NCBI RefSeq assembly: GCF_947492715.1
Contig: NZ_CANLNS010000006.1
Span: forward strand, 62,001-126,000
DNA from: an uncultured Psychroserpens sp.
Lineage (GTDB): Bacteria > Bacteroidota > Bacteroidia > Flavobacteriales > Flavobacteriaceae
Reading direction: 5' to 3'
DNA: 64,000 nt
Shown: piece by piece, positions 17,795 to 26,981 of the stretch
Layout of the letters: each line of letters opens with the position of its first letter
Position numbering within the stretch: position 1 is the first letter of the stretch
Translations under genes and position numbers: made by a program
The notes under the pieces: model-generated
Seen by the model: the letters and a program-made list of their open reading frames with translations, nothing else
What the model was told of the DNA's origin: nothing
Database searches by the model: none

Positions 17795-19528
17795 ATGAAA
17801 AAAATAGTCGTTCTACTTCTAATTCTAATGTCTTGTTCTTCGGAAAAAGATAAGCAAGATTTTGATTTCAAAACTGTTTTCGAAACGTCAAATGGTACGC
17901 AAACAGCAACCTATGACCAGGTTATTTCGTTTTATAAAGACCTAGCCGAAACTTACGATTCTGTATCCATAGAATCAATGGGTTCAACAGATTCTGGACA
18001 TCCACTGCATATTGTTACTTTAAATCCTGATGAAGATTTTAACTTTACAAACATTAAAGAGCAAAAGCGCATTATTCTCATAAATAATGGTATTCACCCA
18101 GGAGAATCTGATGGTATAGATGCCACAATGATGTTGTTTCGCGATATGGCCCAAGGTAAAATTGATATGCCGAAAAAGACAGTTCTTGTCACCATTCCTA
18201 TTTATAATATCGGAGGAAGTTTAAACAGAAATTCTACAACTAGAACAAACCAAAATGGCCCAGAGGCTTATGGCTTTAGAGGTAACGCTCGTAATTATGA
18301 TCTTAACCGAGATTTTATAAAATCTGACACAAAAAATGCTAGAGCTTTTCATGGAATATTTAATACTGTACAACCAGATGTCTTTATTGACAATCACGCA
18401 AGTAATGGTGCAGATTACCAATATACACTTACGCATTTGTTTACACAACATAATAAATTAGGTGGTGAATTAGGCGAATTTCTTCACGCCAAAATGATGC
18501 CTCAACTTGAGCAAAAATTGGCCGATAAAAGCTGGGACATTACACCCTATGTAAATGTATTTAATAGAACACCAGAACAAGGTTTTAATCAATTTATGGA
18601 TTCTCCGCGATACTCTACAGGGTATACAACCTTATGGAACACCCTTGGTATGATGGTTGAAACACATATGTTAAAACCATATAAGCAGCGTGTTGAAGGC
18701 ACTTATGAGCTCATGAAAAGTATGATTGAAATTACTGAAGAAGAAGGAGAAACGATCACAAATTTACGCAGAAATGCCGTTGCCGATTTGCGTTCAAAAA
18801 AAACATATCCGTTGCAATGGAGCATAGACACAACACGTAACTCTACATTACAATTTAAAGGATATGAAGGTCAAATGATTGAAAGTAAAGTTACAGGTGC
18901 TCAGCGCCTAAAATACGACAGAGCAAAGCCTTTCACTAAAGACATCACCTATAAAAACTATATGACACCCACGTTAGAGGTTTCTATTCCAACATCTTAT
19001 ATTATTCCTAAAGGCTGGTGGAATGTCATTAATCGTCTAAAACTTAATGGCGTTGTTATGCATGAACTTGACCAAGACACGACATTAACAGTTCAATCTT
19101 ATAAAATAAAAAGCTACGATACGAGAAAGCAGGCTTATGAAGGACATTACCCACATTATAATGTACAATTAGAAACTCAAGAAGAGCAGGTTAAATTCTC
19201 AAAGGGTGATTATTTAATAAATACGAATCAACGCAGTTTTAGATATCTTATGGAAACCTTAGAACCACAAGGTGTCGATTCGTTTTTTAGTTGGAACTTT
19301 TTCGATACAATTCTTCAACAAAAAGAAGGGTTTTCACCATATGTATGGGAAGACAAAGCACAAGAATTACTAGCACGTCACCCTAAATTAAAAATCGATT
19401 TTAATCTTAAAAAAACATACGATGAAGATTTTGCTAACAATTGGTATGCGCAATTAGATTGGATTCACAAACAAAGTGCTCATTATGAAAAGGCCCATTT
19501 ACAATACCCTGTATATCGTCTAATGTAA
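17795..19528 (+). CDS. M14-family metallocarboxypeptidase lipoprotein
   Basis: A 577-aa protein with a lipobox (LLILMSCSSEKD, Cys14), so it is probably an envelope lipoprotein. The M14 domain has its zinc motif in NNGIHPGESDG (His101, Glu104), a conserved NYDLNRDFIK segment and a putative third His in VFIDNHASNGADY. A candidate catalytic Glu is in GMMVETHMLKPY. It is distinct from the 832-aa M14 protein at 8716 (different size and signal type). The C-terminal half (about 330-577) is a beta-rich region without a recognisable name. Monocistronic, converging with the Nudix gene 3 bp away. Confidence 0.88.
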   Translation: MKKIVVLLLILMSCSSEKDKQDFDFKTVFETSNGTQTATYDQVISFYKDLAETYDSVSIESMGSTDSGHPLHIVTLNPDEDFNFTNIKEQKRIILINNGIHPGESDGIDATMMLFRDMAQGKIDMPKKTVLVTIPIYNIGGSLNRNSTTRTNQNGPEAYGFRGNARNYDLNRDFIKSDTKNARAFHGIFNTVQPDVFIDNHASNGADYQYTLTHLFTQHNKLGGELGEFLHAKMMPQLEQKLADKSWDITPYVNVFNRTPEQGFNQFMDSPRYSTGYTTLWNTLGMMVETHMLKPYKQRVEGTYELMKSMIEITEEEGETITNLRRNAVADLRSKKTYPLQWSIDTTRNSTLQFKGYEGQMIESKVTGAQRLKYDRAKPFTKDITYKNYMTPTLEVSIPTSYIIPKGWWNVINRLKLNGVVMHELDQDTTLTVQSYKIKSYDTRKQAYEGHYPHYNVQLETQEEQVKFSKGDYLINTNQRSFRYLMETLEPQGVDSFFSWNFFDTILQQKEGFSPYVWEDKAQELLARHPKLKIDFNLKKTYDEDFANNWYAQLDWIHKQSAHYEKAHLQYPVYRLM

Positions 19529-19531
19529 AGG

Positions 19532-20113
19532 TTAAACTAAGGCTTTAATATTAGCATAACTATTTTCTAAAGCTTTTTTACTTTCATCGGGTGATAACCA
19601 CTCTACCCTTGTGATGCCTTCATTTTCTTGAGGGTACAACGTGCCATTAAAAGCAGTAGTCATTTCAAACCAATAGGTGATTTTAATCTTATGTTTACCA
19701 TTTCGTTTAAAAATATGGTAGGTTGTAGGAAGTGCTTTTGTAATATGCAGATCTTTGACTCCTGTTTCTTCTTCAACCTCTCTAATAGCAGTAGTTTCTA
19801 TAGTTTCTGTTCCCTCAGTCTTGCCTTTAGGGAGATCCCATTTATCATTTCGGTAGATAAACAAAACATGACCTTCGTTATTAAAAACCTTTCCTCCTCC
19901 TGCAATTACATTAGGCAATAGCTTTAAAAATTTCTTTAAAAGATTTTTCTCTTTACGTCCAATAAGTCTTACTTCCTTCAACGATGTCGAATTAAGCTCC
20001 TTAATCACCTTACCAATATTAACTTTTGATAATAAATAATTTTTAAAACCATTTTCTTGCTCAACCTTTGTAGTAAGCACAATGGGTTTATCATTGACAA
20101 AAACGTGATACAT
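19532..20113 (-). CDS. Nudix hydrolase
   Basis: A 193-aa protein with a complete Nudix box, GKTEGTETIETTAIREVEEETGV (G-x5-E-x7-REVEEETG), at about residues 97-119. The preceding strand KWDLPKG is typical. An N-terminal extension of about 65 residues with LKEVRLIGRKEKNLLKKFLK precedes the domain. Nudix enzymes hydrolyse nucleoside-diphosphate-linked substrates using divalent metal bound by the box glutamates. The substrate here is unknown. It is divergent from pyrE, with a 126-bp intergenic region that carries the pyrE promoter. Confidence 0.92.
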   Translation of the reverse strand: MYHVFVNDKPIVLTTKVEQENGFKNYLLSKVNIGKVIKELNSTSLKEVRLIGRKEKNLLKKFLKLLPNVIAGGGKVFNNEGHVLFIYRNDKWDLPKGKTEGTETIETTAIREVEEETGVKDLHITKALPTTYHIFKRNGKHKIKITYWFEMTTAFNGTLYPQENEGITRVEWLSPDESKKALENSYANIKALV

Positions 20114-20227
20114 GTATAAAGTCTGTAGGTTTTTCAGTAAGTAAAAATATCATTTTTATAAAGACAAGCCCTATTTTTTCTATTAATTTTATTTAAAATT
20201 TTAAAATCTATTATTACCAAAATTGTG

Positions 20228-20235
20228 TAGTTTTG
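20228..20235 (+). promoter_or_regulatory. pyrE -7 promoter element abutting the start codon
   Basis: TAGTTTTG matches TAnnTTTG and ends 4 bp before the pyrE ATG, the same geometry as at guaA. A leaderless or near-leaderless transcript is predicted. No clear -33 element is visible. Confidence 0.5.
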
Positions 20236-20239
20236 CAAC

Positions 20240-20884
20240 ATGATTTTTGATAAAGAAACCGCTAAGCGAACTGCCGAAGTTTTATTGCAAATTAATGCCA
20301 TAAAACTTCAACCCAACGATCCCTTTACTTGGGCTTCAGGATGGAAATCTCCAATCTATTGCGACAATAGAATTGTATTATCATTTCCGCCTATTAGAAA
20401 TTACATTCGAGAAACTATGGCAAAACATATCGAAGTACACTACGGAAAAGTAGATGTGATTGCTGGTGTTGCCACTGGTGCTATTGGCATTGGAATTCTA
20501 GTGGCAGAATATCTAGGACTTCCTTTTATATATGTTAGACCAGAAGCCAAATCTCATGGACGTCAAAATCAAATTGAAGGTTTTGTAGAGGCTGGTCAAA
20601 ATGTTGTTGTTGTGGAAGATCTGATAAGCACAGGAAAAAGTAGTTTAAATGCTGTAAAAGCCTTAGAAGAAGCGAAGGTGAATGTAAAAGGCATGGTAGC
20701 TATCTTTTCTTATGGATTTGATATTTCTAGAAAGAATTTCGAAACTGCGAACGTAGCATTACATACGTTAAGTAACTATGAAAACTTATTAGAACAGGCT
20801 CTTGAAACCATGTATATTAATAGTAAAGAACAAGAAGTTTTGGCACTTTGGAATGACAACCCGAGTGAATGGAACACTATTTGA
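20240..20884 (+). CDS. pyrE: Orotate phosphoribosyltransferase
   Basis: A 214-aa enzyme converting orotate and PRPP to OMP in pyrimidine synthesis. It shows the N-terminal PFTWASGWKSPIYCDNR segment, the GVATGAIGIG loop, the flexible RPEAKSHGRQNQIEG loop with catalytic Lys, and the PRPP-binding motif VVVVEDLISTGKSS. Length is standard. It is followed 33 bp later by the SRPBCC gene on the same strand, an arrangement compatible with co-transcription. Confidence 0.96.
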   Translation: MIFDKETAKRTAEVLLQINAIKLQPNDPFTWASGWKSPIYCDNRIVLSFPPIRNYIRETMAKHIEVHYGKVDVIAGVATGAIGIGILVAEYLGLPFIYVRPEAKSHGRQNQIEGFVEAGQNVVVVEDLISTGKSSLNAVKALEEAKVNVKGMVAIFSYGFDISRKNFETANVALHTLSNYENLLEQALETMYINSKEQEVLALWNDNPSEWNTI

Positions 20885-20917
20885 TTATAGCCAATTATAA
20901 CATATAATATAAAACAC

Positions 20918-21313
20918 ATGAAATTAGAATCACCAAAAACCCTTATCAATAAATCAGCTCAAGAAACTTTTGATTTTTTGTCTGACGTAAAAAATTTCGA
21001 AAAATTAATGCCTGAAAACATTAGTAAATTTGAAGTTTTAGAAAATGATAAGTTTTTATTCGCTCTTAAGGGAATGCCAGAAATTGTGTTGAAGAAAAAA
21101 GAAGCGATCGCTCCAAATAAAATTGTTTTGGGAGCTGCTGGTGGAAAATTAGATTTTTCGCTTACCGGACTCATTTCTGAAATTGATGCTTCAAAAAGTG
21201 AAGTAGAATTAGTTTTCGAAGGTGAATTTAACGCTATGATGGGTATGATGATTAAAGGCCCAATTAGCAAATTTATAGAAACACTAGCTAGTAATATGCC
21301 AGCACAAGTTTAA
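20918..21313 (+). CDS. SRPBCC (START/polyketide-cyclase-like) family protein
   Basis: A 131-aa protein of the SRPBCC helix-grip fold: the N-terminal ETFDFLSDVKNFEKLMPENI helix region, then repeated beta strands, ending with the long amphipathic helix (MMGMMIKGPISKFIETLASNM) that closes the hydrophobic pocket. Such proteins bind lipophilic ligands; no catalytic residues can be assigned. It follows pyrE and overlaps the convergent birA stop by 4 bp. Function unknown. Confidence 0.8.
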   Translation: MKLESPKTLINKSAQETFDFLSDVKNFEKLMPENISKFEVLENDKFLFALKGMPEIVLKKKEAIAPNKIVLGAAGGKLDFSLTGLISEIDASKSEVELVFEGEFNAMMGMMIKGPISKFIETLASNMPAQV

Positions 21314-22041
21314 TATAAAAGTTTTACAGCTTTCAAATCAAATTCCTTTAGAACATTATCTTCTAGTAATATTCGTAAGTAACCAGCATTTGAAACACCA
21401 TATATAAAACCTGAAAACATAGAACCTTCAGCATCTTGAAATGTTGAAGGTTTATTTTTTCTGAACAACGCCGCCTCATATAAAGATTTCAATTGGGTTT
21501 GTTGTTGGTTTTTTAATTCCTCCATATAGTCCTTTAAATATCCAATTACAGCAGTTAAGACTTCATCTAAATTAAAGGCCTTGCCCGATACTTTTTGCAT
21601 TGATGTTGCATTTGGTAAATCATCAAAATGAAGTTGATTGACATTGAGTCCGAAACCAATAATAGTAGCTTGCAACTGATTGTTCTTTATGACATTTTCA
21701 ATTAAAACACCTGAAATCTTTTTTTGGTCTGCCAAAATGTCGTTAGGCCATTTTACTTTCACATTTTTAATTTGAAAACTTTTCAATGCCTTCGATATAG
21801 CCAAAGATGTAGCCATACTAATATAAAAACTATCTTCAATAGATAAAAAGGAAACATCTACAAACACACTAACCATAAGGTTTTTTGAAGGTTGAGAGCT
21901 CCAAGTTGTTCCCATTTGACCACGTCCTTTAGTTTGAGATTCGGCAACAATTATGGTATAATCTTCAAGAACTTCACTAGTACTTAACTGTCTTAAAAAA
22001 GTATTGGTAGAGTCGATGGCACTAAGTTTGATTATACGCAT
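21310..22041 (-). CDS. birA: Biotin--[acetyl-CoA-carboxylase] ligase
   Basis: A 243-aa monofunctional biotin protein ligase lacking the N-terminal helix-turn-helix of E. coli BirA, so it is catalytic only. Motifs: IDSTNTFLRQL near the N-terminus, the biotin/ATP loop KGRGQMGTTWSSQPSKNLMVS, KVKWPNDILADQKKISGVLIE and GFGLNVNQ. The short C-terminal SH3-like domain is present (EGSMFSGFIYGVSNAGYLRI). It attaches biotin to carboxyl-carrier proteins. It is divergent from rsfS. Confidence 0.94.
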   Translation of the reverse strand: MRIIKLSAIDSTNTFLRQLSTSEVLEDYTIIVAESQTKGRGQMGTTWSSQPSKNLMVSVFVDVSFLSIEDSFYISMATSLAISKALKSFQIKNVKVKWPNDILADQKKISGVLIENVIKNNQLQATIIGFGLNVNQLHFDDLPNATSMQKVSGKAFNLDEVLTAVIGYLKDYMEELKNQQQTQLKSLYEAALFRKNKPSTFQDAEGSMFSGFIYGVSNAGYLRILLEDNVLKEFDLKAVKLLY

Positions 22042-22109
22042 AGTAATGAGTTAAAAAAAATTATATTTTTCTTATGATGAATAACAGTTTATAAGAAGTA
22101 AAAAAATAA

Positions 22110-22117
22110 TAACTTTG
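22110..22117 (+). promoter_or_regulatory. rsfS-ftsH -7 promoter element
   Basis: TAACTTTG matches TAnnTTTG and sits 20 bp upstream of the rsfS ATG in the birA-rsfS divergent region. Confidence 0.5.
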
Positions 22118-22137
22118 TACAAAATTAAATCAATTTA

Positions 22138-22509
22138 ATGGCGAAAAAAAATACGAATCCAGATCAACTAATAAGTACGGTTATCGCTGGCATTGAAGAT
22201 GTAAAAGGAAAAGAAATTACAATTTTAGATTTAAGAGAGATAGAAAACACAGTATGTGACTATTTTATAATTTGTGAAGGTACTTCTAATACCCAAGTAA
22301 ACGCTATTGTAAACTCCATACAGAAAAAAGTAAGTAAAGAACATAAAGATAATCCTTGGCACATAGAAGGAAGTGATAATGCAGAATGGGTTTTAATGGA
22401 TTATGTTAATGTTGTTGTTCATGTTTTTCAAAAGCACATTCGCGAGTATTATGATATCGAGAGCCTTTGGGGAGACGCAAAAACAACCCAAATAGAAACA
22501 AGTTACTAA
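22138..22509 (+). CDS. rsfS: Ribosome silencing factor RsfS
   Basis: A 123-aa protein of the RsfS/Iojap/YbeB family, with the signature ITILDLREIENTVCDYFIICEGTSNTQV and NPWHIEGSDNAEWVLMDYVNVVVHVF. It binds ribosomal protein L14 and blocks subunit joining when nutrients are scarce. The start is supported by the upstream -7 element. ftsH follows 41 bp later on the same strand, a conserved neighbour pair in Bacteroidota. Confidence 0.95.
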   Translation: MAKKNTNPDQLISTVIAGIEDVKGKEITILDLREIENTVCDYFIICEGTSNTQVNAIVNSIQKKVSKEHKDNPWHIEGSDNAEWVLMDYVNVVVHVFQKHIREYYDIESLWGDAKTTQIETSY

Positions 22510-22550
22510 GGAATATTAAAATAAAAACACCACAATTGTGGCAACTATAG

Positions 22551-24509
22551 ATGGCAAAAGACAACAAAAATTTAAATAAAAAACCAAAGTTTAGCCCTTA
22601 CTGGATTTACGGATTCGTCATTGCTGGTATTTTAGCAATACAGCTTTTTTCTGGAGGTTTTGGTGGCTCTCAGGCAAACACAATTACTCCTGATAAGTTC
22701 AAAACATTTTTAAAAGATGGTGATGTTTCTGAGATTATGATCATTAGAAACACCCACACTGCTAAAGTTTATTTAACGAAAGAAGCATTAGATAAGGAGC
22801 TACATAAAAAGGCTAAACCTAGTAATATTGCGCTTTCTATTTCAAAGCAACCTAATTACACCTTTGAATTTGGTGATTTACAAAACTTTGAAGACGATAT
22901 TGAAAAAATCATTGATGAAAGTCAGGTCAAAGTTGATGTTAAATATGATACTGAAGAAAACACATTTGGTAATCTCTTATTCTCCCTTCTTCCATTTATC
23001 CTAATTATAGGTGTTTGGATTTTTATCATGAGACGTATGTCTGGTGGCTCTGGAGGAGGTGCTGGTGGTCAAATTTTTAATATTGGAAAATCGAAAGCTA
23101 AACTCTTCGATGAAAAAACAGATGTAAAAACATCATTTAAAGATGTTGCCGGTTTAGAAGGTGCCAAAGAAGAAGTACAAGAAATTGTTGATTTCTTGAA
23201 GAATCCTGAGAAGTATACATCGCTTGGTGGTAAAATTCCAAAAGGCGCATTACTAGTAGGGCAACCCGGAACTGGAAAAACCTTATTAGCAAAGGCTGTG
23301 GCTGGTGAAGCCAAAGTACCTTTCTTCTCATTATCTGGTTCTGATTTCGTAGAAATGTTTGTTGGTGTAGGTGCATCTCGTGTAAGAGATTTATTTAAGC
23401 AAGCAAAAGAAAAATCGCCTGCAATTATCTTTATTGACGAGATTGATGCGATTGGTAGAGCTCGTGGAAAGAGTAATTTCTCAGGTTCTAATGACGAACG
23501 AGAAAACACCTTAAACCAGTTGCTTACAGAGATGGATGGTTTCGGTACAAATACAAACGTTATTGTACTCGCTGCAACCAATAGAGCCGATGTCTTAGAT
23601 AAAGCCTTAATGCGTGCTGGACGATTTGATAGACAAATTTTTGTGGATCTTCCTGATGTAAGAGAGCGTAAAGAAATTTTTGAAGTTCATTTAAGACCGC
23701 TTAAACAAGCCGAAAAATTAGATATCGATTTTCTTGCGAAGCAAACACCTGGTTTTTCTGGTGCCGATATTGCCAATGTTTGTAATGAAGCGGCATTAAT
23801 CGCTGCACGTAAAGGAAAGAAAGCTGTAGATAAACAAGACTTTTTAGATGCCGTAGATAGAATTGTTGGTGGTCTAGAAAAGAAAAATAAAATCGTTACT
23901 AAAGAAGAGAAAAAGGCAATTGCCTTTCATGAAGCTGGTCATGCAACAGTTAGTTGGATGCTAGAGCATGCTGCTCCTTTAGTTAAAGTGACTATCGTTC
24001 CGCGTGGTCAATCTTTAGGTGCTGCTTGGTATTTACCAGAAGAGCGTCTTATTGTAAGACCAAAGCAAATGCTAGACGAAATGTGTGCCGCTCTTGGTGG
24101 TAGAGCCGCCGAAAAAGTGATTTTTGACGAAATCTCAACTGGAGCTTTAAGTGATCTTGAAAAGGTAACGAAACAAGCTAGAGCAATGGTAACTGTTTAT
24201 GGTCTTAGCGACAAGATTGGAAACTTAACATATTACGATTCTTCAGGGCAAGAATCAGGCTTCACAAAGCCTTATAGTGAGGAGACAGCTGAGTTAATTG
24301 ATAAAGAAATTTCCGATATTGTTGAAGAGCAATACCAACGTGCTATTAAGTTGTTAGAACAACATAAAGACAAACTTACAGAGCTTGCCGAGGTATTACT
24401 TGAGAAAGAAGTTATTTTTAAAGATAACCTCGAAAAAATATTTGGAAAGCGTCCATTTCACAAAGAAATCGCAGAGCGAAAATTAGAAGCAAATTCTGAA
24501 GAAGAATAA
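22551..24509 (+). CDS. ftsH: ATP-dependent zinc metalloprotease FtsH
   Basis: A 652-aa inner-membrane AAA+ protease that degrades misfolded and regulatory membrane proteins. Two TM helices lie at about residues 17-33 and 142-160 with a periplasmic domain between them. A glycine-rich linker leads to the AAA module: Walker A GQPGTGKT (237-244), Walker B IIFIDEID (292-299), and the second region of homology with MRAGRFDR. The M41 zinc site is HEAGH (460-464). Length is normal. It is followed by a perfect terminator hairpin. Confidence 0.98.
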   Translation: MAKDNKNLNKKPKFSPYWIYGFVIAGILAIQLFSGGFGGSQANTITPDKFKTFLKDGDVSEIMIIRNTHTAKVYLTKEALDKELHKKAKPSNIALSISKQPNYTFEFGDLQNFEDDIEKIIDESQVKVDVKYDTEENTFGNLLFSLLPFILIIGVWIFIMRRMSGGSGGGAGGQIFNIGKSKAKLFDEKTDVKTSFKDVAGLEGAKEEVQEIVDFLKNPEKYTSLGGKIPKGALLVGQPGTGKTLLAKAVAGEAKVPFFSLSGSDFVEMFVGVGASRVRDLFKQAKEKSPAIIFIDEIDAIGRARGKSNFSGSNDERENTLNQLLTEMDGFGTNTNVIVLAATNRADVLDKALMRAGRFDRQIFVDLPDVRERKEIFEVHLRPLKQAEKLDIDFLAKQTPGFSGADIANVCNEAALIAARKGKKAVDKQDFLDAVDRIVGGLEKKNKIVTKEEKKAIAFHEAGHATVSWMLEHAAPLVKVTIVPRGQSLGAAWYLPEERLIVRPKQMLDEMCAALGGRAAEKVIFDEISTGALSDLEKVTKQARAMVTVYGLSDKIGNLTYYDSSGQESGFTKPYSEETAELIDKEISDIVEEQYQRAIKLLEQHKDKLTELAEVLLEKEVIFKDNLEKIFGKRPFHKEIAERKLEANSEEE

Positions 24510-24540
24510 TCTGCTTTTATCCTTAAATAATCTTATAAAA

Positions 24541-24577
24541 AACTTAAATTGACTCACATTAATTTAAGTTTTTTTAT
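24541..24577 (+). terminator. ftsH terminator
   Basis: AACTTAAATT and AATTTAAGTT form a perfect 10-bp stem with a 10-nt loop, followed by T7. It ends just where the -7 element of the next gene begins. Confidence 0.8.
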
Positions 24578-24582
24578 ATTTG
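24575..24582 (+). promoter_or_regulatory. -7 promoter element for the LUD-cdsA-psd-acbp operon
   Basis: TATATTTG fits TAnnTTTG, 42 bp upstream of the LUD ATG. A TTG at 24549 is 23 bp upstream and may serve as the -33 element. Confidence 0.4.
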
Positions 24583-24624
24583 ATACTTACATTAATTCTA
24601 TTAGGTTAATAGCAATCCCTATAC

Positions 24625-25230
24625 ATGAGTCTATTTCGTAAAATCTTCGGTTTAAAAAACACACCAGAAGACAACATAAAAAGCGAAGAGAGAGGCAAAT
24701 ACATGCCCGAAATAAAGCTGCCCGTTGATGAACAATTCACGATAAACTTCAAAGCTAATGGAGGGAAATTCTTGTATTGTGAAAATATGCAGGAGGTTCA
24801 AGACAGCCTAAATTCGATTTTAATAGAAAATAGTTGGGAAGATGATAAAGTACTGTTATTTGATGAGCGCTTAAATGATTTATTTAAAGATTTCGACTTT
24901 AATATGACCAAACGTATTTCAGAAAGCACCTTCTTTTTTTCAACCTGCGAATACCTTATTTCTGATGATGGCTCGCTTTTAATATCTTCAAATCAAATTG
25001 CAGAAAAGAAATTAAAAGAACTTCCAGACAACTTTGTGATTTATGCTACAACAAGTCAGTTTGTTCAAAATATCGGAGAAGGTTTACGAGGAATTAAAGG
25101 TAAGAATAGAGAGAAGATCCCAACAAACATTACCACAATAAAACATTTTAAAACAGTCGAAGATAAAGACTTTTTGACTTACGGAAGCAGCTCAAAAAAC
25201 TTATATTTGCTGCTCTTAGAAGACTTATAA
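24625..25230 (+). CDS. LUD domain protein (LutC/YkgG-like)
   Basis: A 201-aa protein of the LUD family: N-terminal MSLFRKIFGLKNTPEDN, then EDDKVLLFDERLNDLF, the STFFFSTCEYLISDDGSLLISSNQIA strand region, and a C-terminal DFLTYGSSSKNLYLLLLEDL. LutC homologues take part in lactate oxidation complexes, but this protein is not near lutA/lutB. Its conserved place between ftsH and cdsA suggests another role. cdsA starts immediately after its stop, indicating translational coupling. Confidence 0.8.
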   Translation: MSLFRKIFGLKNTPEDNIKSEERGKYMPEIKLPVDEQFTINFKANGGKFLYCENMQEVQDSLNSILIENSWEDDKVLLFDERLNDLFKDFDFNMTKRISESTFFFSTCEYLISDDGSLLISSNQIAEKKLKELPDNFVIYATTSQFVQNIGEGLRGIKGKNREKIPTNITTIKHFKTVEDKDFLTYGSSSKNLYLLLLEDL

Positions 25231-26052
25231 ATGAAAGAAATTGGTACAAGAGCGATCTCAGGACTACTATATGTGTCGCTTCTTATTGGTTCATTATATT
25301 GGCAAAATGCCGTAATCGCACTCTTTTTTGTATTTGGACTTATCAGTATGGCCGAGTTTAAAAAACTCATTCAACTCAAGAGTTTCTTTCCGTATATCGT
25401 ATTTACAATTCTATACTTAGGTTTTGCCTACTGGAAAGTTATTGTAGACTCCGCTAGAGGCATAGACGAAGCTGCACAAATTTTATTGGTCATAACCATA
25501 TTTGTACAACTCATCTTAATAAAAGATCTATTTTCAGAAAAAACAATTCCGCTATTTAGCTCAAAACGTTTTATCATAACAACATTTTATTTATCAAGTG
25601 GTTTTGTGTTTTTATTATGCGTTGCTAATTTCAACCAAACCTTTACGCCTTTACTTCTACTTGGCTCATTTATACTTGTTTGGGTTAATGATACTTTTGC
25701 GTATCTGGTTGGGAAAAACTTTGGAAAACAAAAACTATTTCCTAGAATCTCTCCTAAAAAAACAGTTGAAGGCTTTTTAGGCGGACTCTTTTTTTCATGT
25801 ATTGCTAGCTATTTTATTGCTAACTTTACAGAGACTCTAGGCTTTACCAATTGGCTTATATTGAGTATTATTATAAGTGTTTTTGGAACGCTTGGAGATT
25901 TAATAGAATCTAAGTTTAAACGCCAAGCAAACGTAAAAGACAGCGGTGTCATCATGCCAGGTCATGGTGGATTATTAGATCGTTTGGATAGTATTATTTT
26001 TGCGGCACCATTTATATTTTTATTTTTAAGACTCGTCACTTATGTTTCATAA
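25231..26052 (+). CDS. cdsA: Phosphatidate cytidylyltransferase
   Basis: A 273-aa polytopic membrane enzyme making CDP-diacylglycerol from phosphatidate and CTP. About seven hydrophobic helices are visible. The CDS signature is complete near the C-terminus: GTLGDLIESKFKRQANVKDSGVIMPGHGGLLDRLDSI, including the conserved aspartates. NDTFAYLVGKNFGK and SPKKTVEGFLGG are also family-typical. It follows the LUD gene with no gap and overlaps psd by 11 bp, so phospholipid-synthesis genes are coupled here. Confidence 0.95.
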   Translation: MKEIGTRAISGLLYVSLLIGSLYWQNAVIALFFVFGLISMAEFKKLIQLKSFFPYIVFTILYLGFAYWKVIVDSARGIDEAAQILLVITIFVQLILIKDLFSEKTIPLFSSKRFIITTFYLSSGFVFLLCVANFNQTFTPLLLLGSFILVWVNDTFAYLVGKNFGKQKLFPRISPKKTVEGFLGGLFFSCIASYFIANFTETLGFTNWLILSIIISVFGTLGDLIESKFKRQANVKDSGVIMPGHGGLLDRLDSIIFAAPFIFLFLRLVTYVS

Positions 26053-26695
26053 AGAAGGTTATAAAATCATATTCATTACACTTGTAATTGTAATCATTTC
26101 GGCTTTAGCCATTGATAAATTTATTGATATCTCATGGTTACGACTATTACTAATGATAACGCTCTTAGTATTATTGGTGCTTATCTTACAGTTTTTTAGA
26201 AACCCAAAACGTCATACTAAATTAGAAAACCATACAGCTGTATCTCCTGTAGATGGTAAAGTTGTGGTTATCGAAGAAGTTTTTGAAAAGGAAGTTTTTA
26301 ATGACAAGCGTATTCAGGTATCTGTATTTATGTCACCTTTAAATGTTCATGTAACACGTTATCCTATTAGCGGAAATGTGACGTACAGCAAATATCATCC
26401 TGGAAAGTATCTTGTGGCTTGGCATCCTAAAGCTAGTGAAGAAAATGAACGTACCACTGTTGTTGTTGAAAATGATAACTTTGGAAAAGTACTCTACAGA
26501 CAAATTGCTGGAGCTCTAGCAAAGCGTATCGTAAATTATGCTAAGGTAGAAGATAGTGCTGTTCAGGGATCTGATTCTGGATTTATTAAATTTGGATCAC
26601 GTGTAGATTTATATTTACCCTTAGATGCCGATATAAAAGTTGAACTAAATCAAAAGGTAAAAGGAGGCGAAAGTATTATTGCCGAAAAAGTATGA
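26042..26695 (+). CDS. Phosphatidylserine decarboxylase family protein
   Basis: A 217-aa protein of the short, PSD-A-like type: two N-terminal TM segments (about 7-25 and 33-50), the VSPVDGKVVVIEEV core, FMSPLNVHVTRYPISG, and a self-cleavage site at FGS (Gly185-Ser186 in GFIKFGSRVDLYLP), where cleavage would create the pyruvoyl group. It makes phosphatidylethanolamine from phosphatidylserine. It overlaps cdsA upstream and the ACBP gene downstream (ATGA), forming a compact lipid operon. Confidence 0.93.
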   Translation: MFHKEGYKIIFITLVIVIISALAIDKFIDISWLRLLLMITLLVLLVLILQFFRNPKRHTKLENHTAVSPVDGKVVVIEEVFEKEVFNDKRIQVSVFMSPLNVHVTRYPISGNVTYSKYHPGKYLVAWHPKASEENERTTVVVENDNFGKVLYRQIAGALAKRIVNYAKVEDSAVQGSDSGFIKFGSRVDLYLPLDADIKVELNQKVKGGESIIAEKV

Positions 26696-26958
26696 CTTCA
26701 GAAGAATTAGACATAGCGTTTAACGAAGCAGTGGAACGTATCAATGCGCATACCGAGCCTTTTCCTGCCGATTTTTTATTACGCCTTTATGCCTATTATA
26801 AAAAAGCAAGTAACGATTATGGCAGACCAAGTAGTAGTAAACCCATCATTAATGCTTTTAAAACCAATGCACTGTTTCAGGTGAAAGATGTTAGTGAAGA
26901 TGAAGCCAAACGTATTTATATTGACCTTGTAAATAATTACTTTTTATACCGAAAATAA
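26692..26958 (+). CDS. Acyl-CoA-binding protein
   Basis: An 88-aa ACBP-fold protein: four helices with the family pattern DIAFNEAVERINAHTEPFPADFLLRLYAYYKKASNDYG followed by IINAFKTNALFQVKDVSEDEAKRIYIDLV. It binds long-chain acyl-CoA esters, consistent with the preceding phospholipid-synthesis genes. Its ATG overlaps the psd stop by 4 bp. The family is mainly eukaryotic but is regularly found in Bacteroidota. Length is typical. Confidence 0.9.
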   Translation: MTSEELDIAFNEAVERINAHTEPFPADFLLRLYAYYKKASNDYGRPSSSKPIINAFKTNALFQVKDVSEDEAKRIYIDLVNNYFLYRK

Positions 26959-26981
26959 CCCCGAATAAACCCCAAACTATT

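Noticed and set aside
23069-23581. Long antisense frame within ftsH
   Set aside because: It is a codon-bias shadow of the conserved AAA domain and shows no protein-like features; the same holds for the other long antisense frames within core genes.
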